39,428 nucleotides of DNA from a virus: positions 1-39,428 of the IMG/VR virus record IMGVR_UViG_3300048922_000476; one strand, given 5' to 3'. Below, piece after piece: positions 6,713 through 13,088 of the stretch. Within the stretch, counting starts at the first letter, position 1. Each line of letters begins with the position of its first letter. The position numbers and the translations under genes were made by a program. Below the pieces are notes generated by a model. The model was not told the DNA's origin. It did no database searches and worked only from the letters and a program-made list of their open reading frames with translations.

Positions 6713-7362
6713 GCGGCGCTCCGATTCAGTTGAGAGAGGATTTCGATAACGTCGGCTTCCATCTGGAGGCAAGCCTCTTCAAGTCGGGCGATGTATTCGT
6801 CGTCTCGCTCAACCCGCTGGATATAGATGCGGTGTTCGGGTGGGAAGTCGGGGTGGTAGGAAACGAAATCCCACCATTTGCGGTCAGTCACCCACAGGCC
6901 GCCTTGGATTTGCTCGATGTGTTCAGGCGGCAGGCCGGTCAGCAGCGTTTCCAAGTGAACCTCGCTGGACTCCGGAGACTTGATTTCTCCACCGCCGTCA
7001 TCGTCCACAAGGAAGTCGGGCGACGCGCCAATGAAGTCGTAGTCCGGATGCACAGTGAACTCGGCTGGGGTAACGATCAGGCCTGTTTCGGCTTGGTAGG
7101 CCGCCACTGCCGCTGGCTCGACCGTCTGACCCCATGCCAGCGCTGCCGCCTTTACCTGCTTGCGCGGCTTCATCGTCAAGCGTTCGGCGGCAAGCTGATG
7201 GGCGTAGTTGACCAGCGCCAACGGTTGCGGCTTCCGCTGTCCCTTCCGTGGGCCACTCTTGAACTCCCCGCGCTCCCGTTCGGTCATTACGTCGTGCATC
7301 CGCGAGGCGGTGATCTTGCCCACCCGAGCCGCGAACCACTCATCACTGCGTTGGTCGATCAT
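6709..7362 (-). CDS. YqaJ/lambda-exonuclease-like recombination nuclease
   Basis: This 217-residue protein should be the 5'-3' exonuclease of a phage recombination pair, resecting double-strand ends so the annealing protein can act. The restriction-endonuclease-like core is visible: RSDEWFAARVGKITAS at the N-terminus, Glu82 in WGQTVEPAA, Asp116 in GASPDFLVD, and the Glu126-Ile-Lys128 triad member in GGGEIKSPES, followed by the HIEQIQGGLWVT helix. It lies between the probable annealing recombinase and ssb, with 4-nt overlaps on both sides. Length and motifs fit the YqaJ family. Confidence 0.92.
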   Translation of the reverse strand: MIDQRSDEWFAARVGKITASRMHDVMTERERGEFKSGPRKGQRKPQPLALVNYAHQLAAERLTMKPRKQVKAAALAWGQTVEPAAVAAYQAETGLIVTPAEFTVHPDYDFIGASPDFLVDDDGGGEIKSPESSEVHLETLLTGLPPEHIEQIQGGLWVTDRKWWDFVSYHPDFPPEHRIYIQRVERDDEYIARLEEACLQMEADVIEILSQLNRSAA

Positions 7363-8195
7363 TCCTGCACCTCCTCAGCCACGGAAACGACGGCCTCGGC
7401 GGTCTGTTGGTACTTCGGCATCAGGTCGGCGACCGACTGGCGTTTCTCCTTCGGCCAGCTCGCCCACAGGGCGCGGAACGGCTGCACGCCTTTCTTGGCC
7501 GCCTCCATCGCCTCGGCATCGGCAGCGTCTCGCTCCGGGCCACTGGGGATGGTCTGCTGCACCGACGCGGCAGCAACCGCCGACTGGGGCGAAGTCCGGC
7601 CCACAATCTCAGCCACAACCTCGTCGGGCAGGTCTTCAATGTCCTGCGTGAAGATGTCGGAGGCTGCAGTAGCGGTGATCACCGCATCGACCTGGGCACG
7701 CTTCTTTGCCATCTTCAGGATGGTGTTCGCCACGTCGGCCGGATTGGTTCGGACCTGCTGCACCTCACGCCCATCGCGAAAGAACTTCACTCGGCGACGG
7801 TTCTCAGGGGTGGCCTGCCATTCCTTGGCGTGGACCGAAGCGCGCCAGCTGTACTTTTCCTCAGCGCTGCTGCACTCGCCGATCCCCGCACCGATAAACG
7901 CCCCGCTGGCGGAAAGCAGATTGACCGTAACGCGGTAGGCGATCTCGCCACCCTCCGACAGGTCTTCCACCTCCGGCTTGGCCGCAAGACGGAACGTCGC
8001 CATCAGCTTTTCAGCGCCAGCCTTGTAGAGGCTTTTGGACTTGGTGCCGGGGATGGTCCCGTAGTGGGTGCCATCGCGCATCACCTCGGCCATCACGTCT
8101 TGCATCAGGTTTACCTGGGCGCGAACGTCCGCAGCCGTCAGGGAGCGCGAGCCGTAGGTGTCTACCGCTGGTTGGTATTGGACAACTGCGTTCAC
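7359..8195 (-). CDS. Probable single-strand annealing recombinase
   Basis: This 278-residue protein precedes the exonuclease and SSB with a 4-nt overlap, the usual position of the annealing partner. It carries a motif I associate with a phage protein family in this context: DGTHYGTIPGTKSKSLYKAG at about residues 42-61, followed by AEKLMATFRL, then a beta-rich core and a helix ADVANTILKMAKKRAQVDAV. The last 80 residues are low-complexity Ala/Glu rich. The annealing role is inferred mainly from position and is not proven by a catalytic motif. Initiation is at GTG 8195, with AAGGA about 8 nt upstream; a hairpin sits just upstream of that site. Confidence 0.7.
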   Translation of the reverse strand: MNAVVQYQPAVDTYGSRSLTAADVRAQVNLMQDVMAEVMRDGTHYGTIPGTKSKSLYKAGAEKLMATFRLAAKPEVEDLSEGGEIAYRVTVNLLSASGAFIGAGIGECSSAEEKYSWRASVHAKEWQATPENRRRVKFFRDGREVQQVRTNPADVANTILKMAKKRAQVDAVITATAASDIFTQDIEDLPDEVVAEIVGRTSPQSAVAAASVQQTIPSGPERDAADAEAMEAAKKGVQPFRALWASWPKEKRQSVADLMPKYQQTAEAVVSVAEEVQE

Positions 8196-8208
8196 TTCGG
8201 ATTCCTTA

Positions 8209-8294
8209 GCCGGGAATCATCCCGGCGTGTTGAATGGGGTGGGGTTGTGCCGGGTGCCACACATTCGAAGCCCGGAGGATTCACTCACAACCCC
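8209..8294 (-). other. Structured intergenic element with two inverted repeats
   Basis: The 104-nt gap before the recombinase gene holds two strong inverted repeats. One is GCCGGGA-ATCA-TCCCGGC (8209-8226), next to the recombinase ribosome site. The other is a wide pair, GGGGTTGTG (8241-8249) with CACAACCCC (8286-8294), enclosing an inner CCGGG/CCCGG pair. No T tract follows on the minus strand, so a classical terminator is unlikely. It could regulate recombinase translation, stabilise the message or bind a protein. Confidence 0.5.
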
Positions 8295-8299
8295 GTAGA

Positions 8300-8533
8300 T
8301 CAGCCCTTCTCAGTGGTAAAGGGCGGCTGTTTCATAGCCTTGCGCGAGCGGTACTGGCGCAGGGCGTGGGTGATCTCGTCGCGGGTCACGGAGCCGACTG
8401 CGATGAAGAATCCGAGCGCCGCAACGGTGATCGCGTAGGCCTCGCTGCGGTAGCTGATCCAGGCTGCGAAGGCGAACACTCCAAGCGCAACGCCGCACAT
8501 CAGGGTGGGGATTAGGTGGCGGAGGGCGATCAC
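8300..8533 (-). CDS. Small two-helix membrane protein
   Basis: This 77-residue protein has two hydrophobic segments (IPTLMCGVALGVFAFAAWI and AITVAALGFFIAVGSV) separated by YRSEAY, and a cytoplasm-like charged tail (THALRQYRSRKAMKQ). It is the last gene before the structured gap upstream of the recombinase and overlaps its upstream neighbour by 4 nt. The function is unknown. Confidence 0.6.
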   Translation of the reverse strand: MIALRHLIPTLMCGVALGVFAFAAWISYRSEAYAITVAALGFFIAVGSVTRDEITHALRQYRSRKAMKQPPFTTEKG

Positions 8534-8817
8534 TCGATCACCTCGCGGTAGCGGACGGAGAACCAGCCATCCATCATTCCTGCCTCAGCACCCGCCTTAG
8601 ATTCGTATGCCGCGTGCGAATTACGCCCGTCTATATGGCGGTTAATCCAAACCTCCTTCGGCTCAGACTTGATGCGGAATCTATTAACGTCGATCATGAA
8701 ATTAACTTCATCACAATCGATCCATCCCTCCGATTCATCTGGGAAATACTGAATCACCTTCCCCTCAGCCAGCGCCTGCACCAGCGGGAGGTAGTCCTTT
8801 GCGTTTTCACGATTCAT
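8530..8817 (-). CDS. Phage early protein, function unknown
   Basis: This 95-residue protein starts MNRENAKDYLPLVQALAEGK, followed by a strand-rich part with conserved-looking residues (WIDCDEVNFMIDVNRFRIK, then EVWINRHIDG) and a C-terminal WFSVRYREV. The pattern 'leader helix, W, F, RIKPEP-like' is common in phage hypothetical proteins of leftward operons. No enzymatic motif is seen. It shares one or a few bases with each neighbour. Confidence 0.7.
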   Translation of the reverse strand: MNRENAKDYLPLVQALAEGKVIQYFPDESEGWIDCDEVNFMIDVNRFRIKSEPKEVWINRHIDGRNSHAAYESKAGAEAGMMDGWFSVRYREVIE

Positions 8818-9119
8818 CAGGCCTCTCCCGTGGCTTTGGAAAGTGCTCTGGCGCCCTTGAGGAAGTTATGGCTTTGCTCCATTCCGCGCAAATCCATAAG
8901 CTCTCCCATCAAGCACTGAACTGCCGCCAGCAGCTCCGGCGCGGCGGCGATCAGACGGGCGTTCTCAACACCCATCACCATCGTCGCCACCGGCTTTACG
9001 GCCCCTTCGTCATCCTCTCGATCGTTCTCTACGGGCCATATTTCGCACGCACCCCAGCTCGGGTCTTCCGGTGCGATTTCGTAGGCCACCCATGGCCCCG
9101 GCGTGTGCTTACTGCTCAT
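8817..9119 (-). CDS. HTPGPW-type phage protein
   Basis: This 100-residue protein carries the hallmark KHTPGPWVAYE at its N-terminus and the ENARLIAAAPELLAAVQCL helix. This is a very widespread phage early protein family whose function is not known. The ATG at 9119 is overlapped by the preceding small gene by 11 nt, and its stop shares one base with the next start. Confidence 0.85.
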   Translation of the reverse strand: MSSKHTPGPWVAYEIAPEDPSWGACEIWPVENDREDDEGAVKPVATMVMGVENARLIAAAPELLAAVQCLMGELMDLRGMEQSHNFLKGARALSKATGEA

Positions 9120-9249
9120 GTTCTTCTCCTTGTGCGCAGACCCCGTTCACTGCTTCGTCGGCGTCTACCGGGTCGATGGGTGACAGCGGCTCAGGCCTCG
9201 GGATGTCGGCAAAGAGGCGGGCTAGTTCAGATGTGGGTGTCATAGCCAT
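9109..9249 (-). CDS. Small proline/acid-rich protein
   Basis: This 46-residue frame (MAMTPTSELARLFADIPRPE at its start) is rich in Pro, Asp and Glu. It is placed exactly between two coupled genes: its ATG shares one base with the upstream TGA (TGATG), and its end overlaps the next start by 11 nt and contains that gene's ribosome site (AAGGAGAAG). The layout makes translation plausible; no function is recognised. A start at the second ATG, 6 nt later, is also possible. Confidence 0.5.
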   Translation of the reverse strand: MAMTPTSELARLFADIPRPEPLSPIDPVDADEAVNGVCAQGEEHEQ

Positions 9250-9608
9250 CACCAGTAGTTCGCGCCAATACGCACTTTGTAGGAGAACTTATGTTTCTCC
9301 TTGGCCGATTCCGCCCAGGCCTGTAGCTCTGCCACCTCATCCGTGATGTCATCGAAGTCCATAGTTTCTCCGTACCCGTAGGTTAGATAACGATGTAGAA
9401 CAATCTGTCCCTCTTCGGCGCTGATCTGATAACCATCCTCGTAATCACTTTCCATGACGGTGATCTGATAATGTCGTTCACCAATCTTGATTTCATCCTC
9501 ATACGATCCCGATCCTCCGAACTCCTCAAGTAAGCCGCGCTCGGTTTTCCGAGATCCTTCATCAAGGGTTAGGACGCACTGCAACATCACATTCGGGTGG
9601 GTACTCAC
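9249..9608 (-). CDS. Acidic phage protein with GTG start
   Basis: This 119-residue acidic protein has beta-strand-like segments (EDEIKIGERHYQITVME, GQIVLHRYLTYGY) and a C-terminal helix followed by HKFSYKVRIGANYW. The GTG at 9608 is chosen because AAGGAG lies 7 nt upstream and because it overlaps the stop of the small membrane gene as GTGA; longer starts would cross that gene. The sequence here is less GC-rich than the structural genes. No family is recognised. Confidence 0.65.
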   Translation of the reverse strand: MSTHPNVMLQCVLTLDEGSRKTERGLLEEFGGSGSYEDEIKIGERHYQITVMESDYEDGYQISAEEGQIVLHRYLTYGYGETMDFDDITDEVAELQAWAESAKEKHKFSYKVRIGANYW

Positions 9609-9718
9609 GCGAAAACTCCTTGCACCAAGAGGAAAGCCACTGCGCCGAGCGCCATGAAGGTCAGGCCGAACGCGCAGAACAGAGACGGGTCGATCAGGGC
9701 TTCGCGGCGGGGGTTCAT
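9605..9718 (-). CDS. Tiny single-pass membrane protein
   Basis: This 37-residue frame (MNPRREALIDPSLFCAFGLT at its start) contains one hydrophobic segment (FGLTFMALGAVAFLLVQGVF). The ATG at 9718 overlaps the upstream stop (ATGA), and its own stop overlaps the next gene's GTG (GTGA), so both junctions fit the operon's coupling pattern. The function is unknown. Confidence 0.55.
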   Translation of the reverse strand: MNPRREALIDPSLFCAFGLTFMALGAVAFLLVQGVFA

Positions 9719-9954
9719 TTGGACTTGTCCAGAGCGGCGAGAAGGTCATCGGCGTGCTCCACCGCATATGCAGCTCGGTTGTGTGACAGCTCGCCGTCAT
9801 TTATTGCGCACAGTCCCTGCATCGCCATTGCTGCGAACAACTCGCGTTTGGTCAGACCGCCCTCGCTATCCTTGATCTTCTCGATCATTTCCCAGCGTTC
9901 GGCCCAAACATGCGGTGTCTGGCAAGCGGGTTGGTTGCCGTTCTCGCTGTTCAT
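9715..9954 (-). CDS. Phage protein, function unknown
   Basis: This 79-residue protein has a helical core: RWEMIEKIKDSEGGLTKREL, then FAAMAMQGLCAIN and a terminal ADDLLAALDKSK helix. The RELFAAMAMQGL stretch is typical of a common phage early protein group with no assigned role. It is coupled by 4-nt overlaps on both sides. Confidence 0.7.
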   Translation of the reverse strand: MNSENGNQPACQTPHVWAERWEMIEKIKDSEGGLTKRELFAAMAMQGLCAINDGELSHNRAAYAVEHADDLLAALDKSK

Positions 9955-10145
9955 GCAGCCCCCAGCGGTTCATCACGGAACTGCCGACGCAGCTTCTGTG
10001 CCGCAGCCACAACGGCCAGACCTCGATCACCCTGGCGCTGTGCGGCGATCAACTGCCGGAACAGAGGAGCTGGATTCAGCCCCGTAGCCCGCACGTTGTC
10101 GCGGACCGTCTGGAACTCGCGAATGTCGTAGATCACTGCGTTCAT
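9951..10145 (-). CDS. Small basic phage protein
   Basis: This 64-residue protein (MNAVIYDIREFQTVRDNVRA at its start) has a predicted helix-loop-helix with basic residues (QRQGDRGLAVVAAAQKLRRQ). It could bind nucleic acid, but no family is recognised. ATGA overlaps join it to both neighbours. Confidence 0.65.
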   Translation of the reverse strand: MNAVIYDIREFQTVRDNVRATGLNPAPLFRQLIAAQRQGDRGLAVVAAAQKLRRQFRDEPLGAA

Positions 10146-10357
10146 GGCTGTTCTCCTTTGGCGCGGGCGAGGGCCGCTGTAAGTGCACGAATCGCAGACT
10201 GCGCGTCGCCATCCGAGATAGCCTCGATGGCACCCTCAACCTCTGCGATCAGCTCGGCGACTGCGGCGCGGGCCTTTTCAAACTCATGAACATTTGTTCC
10301 ATCCAATCCGCGATGCCAAATGTCATCCAGCACTTCTTTCACATTAATCCCGCTCAT
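10142..10357 (-). CDS. Small acidic helical phage protein
   Basis: This 71-residue protein is acidic and helical, with EKARAAVAELIAEVEGAIEA followed by DAQSAIRALTAALARAKGEQ. The second half recalls short helical repeats, but there is no recognised domain. It is coupled to both neighbours by ATGA overlaps. Confidence 0.6.
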   Translation of the reverse strand: MSGINVKEVLDDIWHRGLDGTNVHEFEKARAAVAELIAEVEGAIEAISDGDAQSAIRALTAALARAKGEQP

Positions 10358-10770
10358 TCACTTATTCCTTTAGGTGATTCAATGATTCGGATCAGATCGT
10401 TCGCCTGACGGATGAAGTCACGACGCGGGTCAGTCTCTGGAAAATTTATGGCTTGATAGAGCGCGAATCCGATCAGGTCCTTGAAGCGAGACAGGTCCTG
10501 AACCGGGAAAGGCTTCTCGTAGTAGGAAGTCAGCGGGCGCGCATAGCAGAAGGCCTCCTCCACCGCACGATCAGGGTCTCGCGTGAAAAATTGCATGTTG
10601 CCGTTTTCGGCGAACTGGACCCACAAGGAAGAATTTTGCTTTGCATTGCCGCTAAGGAGGTCCGCCACCACTGCGCGCGCAGCTTCTTGGGCTACGTATG
10701 GCTGCCCAGCATCTTTCTCGCGCTGAATTGCTTGGTCCATCACCGCCAGCACATCAACGGGGGCGCTCAC
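10354..10770 (-). CDS. Phage early protein, function unknown
   Basis: This 138-residue protein begins with a helical part (VLAVMDQAIQREKDAGQPYV, then EAARAVVADLL). The middle (SSLWVQFAENGNMQFFTRDP) looks beta-rich, and the end (FKDLIGFALYQAINF, DFIRQANDLIRIIESP) is helical. No catalytic motif was found. It is coupled by 4-nt overlaps to both neighbours. Confidence 0.65.
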   Translation of the reverse strand: MSAPVDVLAVMDQAIQREKDAGQPYVAQEAARAVVADLLSGNAKQNSSLWVQFAENGNMQFFTRDPDRAVEEAFCYARPLTSYYEKPFPVQDLSRFKDLIGFALYQAINFPETDPRRDFIRQANDLIRIIESPKGISE

Positions 10771-11135
10771 GCCGCGCTCCTCTGCTCGAACTTCTCCACG
10801 TCGGCGGCGATCTCCATCCGGTTCCGCTCTTCGGTCGCGGCGTCCTCGGCGTATTCGCGGAGGATCGGGGCGATCTGCTGCTTGATCACATCGTGAAGCC
10901 AGTGAGCGAGGGTGGCGGGGTTTCCCCCGATCTGAGAAAAGAACGTGCTCAGATTCGTAACCAGCGACCCCTCATCAGCAAGGAAGAAGTCGGCCATAGC
11001 ATCCTCAACCTTCTTCACGTCGGCCGCGTACTCAACCTCCAGCTCAGCAGCCCGCTCGGCGATCCACTCGGCGCGCTCTTCGTCGGCCAGGTCCGCTGCT
11101 TCGTCGCTGCGGGCGATACGGTAGTCGGCGACCAT
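10767..11135 (-). CDS. Acidic helical phage protein, function unknown
   Basis: This 122-residue protein is strongly acidic and almost entirely helical (SDEAADLADEERAEWIAERA, then DVKKVEDAMADFFLADEG), ending in EEERNRMEIAADVEKF-type coiled coil. No family is recognised. It starts 3 nt after the stop of the small membrane protein upstream and overlaps its downstream neighbour by 4 nt. Confidence 0.6.
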   Translation of the reverse strand: MVADYRIARSDEAADLADEERAEWIAERAAELEVEYAADVKKVEDAMADFFLADEGSLVTNLSTFFSQIGGNPATLAHWLHDVIKQQIAPILREYAEDAATEERNRMEIAADVEKFEQRSAA

Positions 11136-11138
11136 GGC

Positions 11139-11303
11139 TCAGCCCTCCTCGTCGCGCAGATGCCGCGCCGGGTCGTACTGGGCGTAGAACTCCGCGTCAC
11201 GGTCCGGCTGGCCTTTCATCAGCGACCACAGCTTCCAGCCTCGGTACACGCAGACCAGCACCAGGAGGACAATCACTGCGGCGAAAAGGTAGATGGCTTC
11301 CAT
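11139..11303 (-). CDS. Small single-pass membrane protein
   Basis: This 54-residue protein has an N-terminal membrane segment (AIYLFAAVIVLLVLVCVY) followed by a basic turn and an acidic, soluble tail (DRDAEFYAQYDPARHLRDEE). The ATG at 11303 is preceded by AGGGGA at good spacing, so an upstream in-frame ATG is rejected. As the second gene from PL, it should be made early after induction. Function is unknown. Confidence 0.6.
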   Translation of the reverse strand: MEAIYLFAAVIVLLVLVCVYRGWKLWSLMKGQPDRDAEFYAQYDPARHLRDEEG

Positions 11304-11330
11304 TTCGTTCCCCTTGATCAAAAAGGCCAA

Positions 11331-11747
11331 TTACTGACCGGCACGACGCACGGCCAACGCGAACCCGTAGTCGTCGCGGTGGAGGTCGCTGACGAGCCCG
11401 AGGTGGAAAAGGACGAGCCACGCGGACGCCGAAGACCAGGCGCACAGGTCGGAGGTCCAGAACCAGCCACCCTTCGGGAAGTCAGGGAAGGCGGCGGTAT
11501 CGATGGCCGGCTCGTGGCGGGTGATGTCCACCAGCGTGAGCAGCTCGGCGCGGGTAGGCAGGCGCCAATCCTTGTGGCCGGCAAAGTCCAGCGCGGCGCA
11601 GGCGTCGATGGCCTTCTGGTGTTCGAACTCGCCAGCCAGCGGCTTGGCGATCCACTCGAGGCCGGTGGTCGAATCGATGACGGTCAGCACGCCGCCGTGG
11701 GTCTGGGTGAAGCGCTGCTGCGACTGCTGGCTCACTTCGTTCTCCAT
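11331..11747 (-). CDS. DUF1566-like (C-type-lectin-fold) protein, first gene of the PL operon
   Basis: This 138-residue protein matches the DUF1566/Lcl-type pattern: DSTTGLEWIAKPL, HKDWRLPTRAELLTLVD, and then GGWFWTSDLCAWSSASAWLV and YGFALAVRR. Such domains adopt a C-type-lectin-like fold; their role inside phage early operons is not known. No signal peptide is seen, so it likely stays in the cytoplasm. The ATG at 11747 lies about 40 nt downstream of the PL -10 box, with GAGGCGGGG as ribosome site, making it the first and earliest-expressed leftward gene. It has no nearby reverse transcriptase, so diversification is not indicated. Confidence 0.75.
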   Translation of the reverse strand: MENEVSQQSQQRFTQTHGGVLTVIDSTTGLEWIAKPLAGEFEHQKAIDACAALDFAGHKDWRLPTRAELLTLVDITRHEPAIDTAAFPDFPKGGWFWTSDLCAWSSASAWLVLFHLGLVSDLHRDDYGFALAVRRAGQ

Positions 11748-11787
11748 GCCCCGCCTCGTTGTGAGGGTGTCGTGGGGCGATGGATGA

Positions 11788-11816
11788 ACAATAGGCCTGC
11801 CTATGACTAAGGTCAA
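11788..11816 (-). promoter_or_regulatory. PL: leftward early promoter
   Basis: On the minus strand TTGACC (11811-11816) and TATTGT (11788-11793) are separated by exactly 17 nt, a good sigma-70 pair. One operator lies across the spacer and another across the -35 box, so repression by occlusion is expected. It faces the DUF1566 gene and the whole leftward operon. Confidence 0.75.
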
Positions 11817-11841
11817 TAGGCAGACCTATAGGAACGCCTAT
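11791..11841. promoter_or_regulatory. OL-like operator cluster (three sites)
   Basis: Three 14-bp sites of form ATAGGC-NN-GCCTAT occur: 11791-11804 (perfect palindrome), 11816-11829 (one mismatch) and 11828-11841 (one mismatch, overlapping the previous by 2 bp). Starts of the first two are 25 bp apart, and a weak half-like site follows at 11848-11861. The same motif recurs at the repressor/Cro promoter region, so both belong to one repressor/Cro system. Confidence 0.8.
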
Positions 11842-11874
11842 ATTTTTATGAACGCACCTATATTTCGTTCAGCT

Positions 11875-12237
11875 TTAACCGTACCGAGCGCGAAGCAGGC
11901 CCGCGTCTTCGAATGAAACGCCCTCGCGCATGCAATCCATCGCGCGTTCCAAATCCTTGTGCAGTTGGATCAGGTCGTCGTCGGGAAGCTGCTCGATTCC
12001 CATGTATCCAAAGCAGGCTTGGTCTATAAGCAGCTGCATCGGCTGCCCCCAGGCACGCCGGAAGTGCTTGATCATCCGGCAATGCGATTCGCGGAGGACG
12101 TGGTCCATTCCGGGAGAGTTACGCGAAGGTAGGGTGACCAGAGTGAGAGTGGGGCGGCTATCTTCGCCTTGGCTCAGCTGTTTAGTTCTGGCCGCCAGCC
12201 GCCGCGCGAGTTCCTCGAATCGTTCCATGCCTTCCAT
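11875..12237 (-). CDS. Immunity-region protein, function unknown
   Basis: This 120-residue protein lies immediately downstream of the repressor, overlapping it by 56 nt, so it is probably transcribed with it in the lysogen. It starts MEGMERFEELARRLAARTKQ, and the middle part has SHCRMIKHFRRAWGQPMQLL and ACFGYMGIEQLPDDDLIQLH. The ATG at 12237 has GGGGAG 7 nt upstream. No domain is recognised. Its position resembles lysogenically expressed accessory genes (rex-like location), but that is only positional. Confidence 0.65.
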   Translation of the reverse strand: MEGMERFEELARRLAARTKQLSQGEDSRPTLTLVTLPSRNSPGMDHVLRESHCRMIKHFRRAWGQPMQLLIDQACFGYMGIEQLPDDDLIQLHKDLERAMDCMREGVSFEDAGLLRARYG

Positions 12238-12685
12238 CGCTTGCTCCCCTAATGCGCTTTGCTAGTGCCTTCGTCAGGTCAAGCACGTTCTCCGGCTGAA
12301 CCGGCGTTCCGAACGCGTCGACCACTTCGTACGCGATTTCCAGCATGTCAGGGTCGCTGATCCAGTCGGCCGGGTGGCCGGCGAAGTCCAGGTAATGCCG
12401 AAGCAGGAGAACCGCCGAACTCATCTTGGGGAACTCCGGTCGCGCCGATTGAGACACCCCCGGAGAGGTTGATCCCGTGAGGATGTACTCGGGCGTGGTG
12501 CCAAGGAAGCGCGCAGCGGCGAGCAGGTTGTCGCCCATGATCATCTTCGTCGCGGGCTTCGACGCGGTGTCGCTGAACCACTGGGACAGGGAAGGCTGCG
12601 AACGGCCGCAAGCGCGCGCTAGGTCTGTCTGGGACAGGCCCTTTTCGTCCAGCAAGGTTTTGATGCGTTTTGCCCAGTCTTCCAT
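12182..12685 (-). CDS. CI-like repressor (XRE-type HTH, no visible S24 domain)
   Basis: This 167-residue protein is the likely prophage repressor. Residues 5-60 are an XRE helix-turn-helix (KTLLDEKGLSQTDLARACGR, then QPSLSQWFSD). The rest (FLGTTPEYILTGST, then a helical part with LLLRHYLDFAGHPADWISDP) shows neither the Ala-Gly cleavage site nor the Ser/Lys catalytic pair of LexA/CI peptidases. The ATG at 12685 directly abuts the operator cluster, which it shares with the divergent Cro-like gene, so autoregulation is expected. Longer upstream starts would cross the operators and are rejected. Induction would need an antirepressor or another signal. Confidence 0.85.
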   Translation of the reverse strand: MEDWAKRIKTLLDEKGLSQTDLARACGRSQPSLSQWFSDTASKPATKMIMGDNLLAAARFLGTTPEYILTGSTSPGVSQSARPEFPKMSSAVLLLRHYLDFAGHPADWISDPDMLEIAYEVVDAFGTPVQPENVLDLTKALAKRIRGASDGRHGTIRGTRAAAGGQN

Positions 12686-12748
12686 ATAGGGGAGCCTACC
12701 TAATGGGCGAATAGGCGGGCCTATTGACAAAGCCATAGGCGAGCCTAT
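12686..12748. promoter_or_regulatory. OR-like operator cluster (three sites)
   Basis: Three 14-bp sites occur between repressor and Cro-like gene: 12686-12699 (ATAGGGGAGCCTAC, two mismatches), 12711-12724 (perfect) and 12735-12748 (perfect). Start-to-start distances are 25 and 24 bp. The rightmost site covers the PR spacer and -10 box; the leftmost abuts the repressor start codon. The motif matches the cluster at 11791-11841. Confidence 0.85.
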
Positions 12749-12751
12749 ACT
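12724..12751 (+). promoter_or_regulatory. PR: rightward early promoter
   Basis: TTGACA (12724-12729, consensus) and TATACT (12746-12751) with a 16-nt spacer form a strong promoter. The predicted start site falls at or next to the ATG of the Cro-like gene (12758), so the transcript may be leaderless. Two perfect operators flank or overlap it. Confidence 0.85.
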
Positions 12752-12757
12752 CGCGCA

Positions 12758-12952
12758 ATGGACAAGAACCCCGACTCCGAAGTTATCGACCGGCTCGGCG
12801 GAACCGCCGCAGTCGCCCGCCTCTGCAAGGTCCGTTCTCCCTCGGTCAGCGAGTGGCGGGTGAACGGAATCCCGGCGGCCCGCCGCCAGTTTCTGGAGCT
12901 GCTGCGCCCCGACGCTTTCGGCAGCGCCCCCCGCAAGCGCAAGGCCGCCTGA
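12758..12952 (+). CDS. Cro-like regulator
   Basis: This 64-residue protein has a Cro/YdaS-type helix-turn-helix: VIDRLGGTAAVARLCKVRSP followed by VSEWRVNGIPAARRQFLEL, with a basic tail (RKRKAA). It is divergent from the repressor and first under PR, as lambda Cro. It should bind the same ATAGGC-NN-GCCTAT operators and lower repressor and early transcription. No ribosome site can exist if transcription begins at the predicted position six bases after the -10 box, so it is a candidate leaderless message. Confidence 0.85.
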   Translation: MDKNPDSEVIDRLGGTAAVARLCKVRSPSVSEWRVNGIPAARRQFLELLRPDAFGSAPRKRKAA

Positions 12953-13088
12953 CATGGCCGCCTCGTCCCTGATCTGAATTTCCAACTGGCTGCTTTCCGT
13001 TTCGGTGAGCGGCCATTTTCCGGCCCATCAAGGGGAATCGTGGGGAACACGTACTCCCCGGCATTCCCAAGAACCCAAGAGAGTCCCT

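Noticed and set aside
11331-11747. Possible diversity-generating retroelement target (C-type-lectin fold)
   Set aside because: No reverse transcriptase gene or template/variable repeat was found in the window.
12953-13088. Possible small gene or attenuator in the leader between Cro-like and CII-like genes
   Set aside because: Only weak inverted repeats without a T tract and no frame with a good ribosome site were found.
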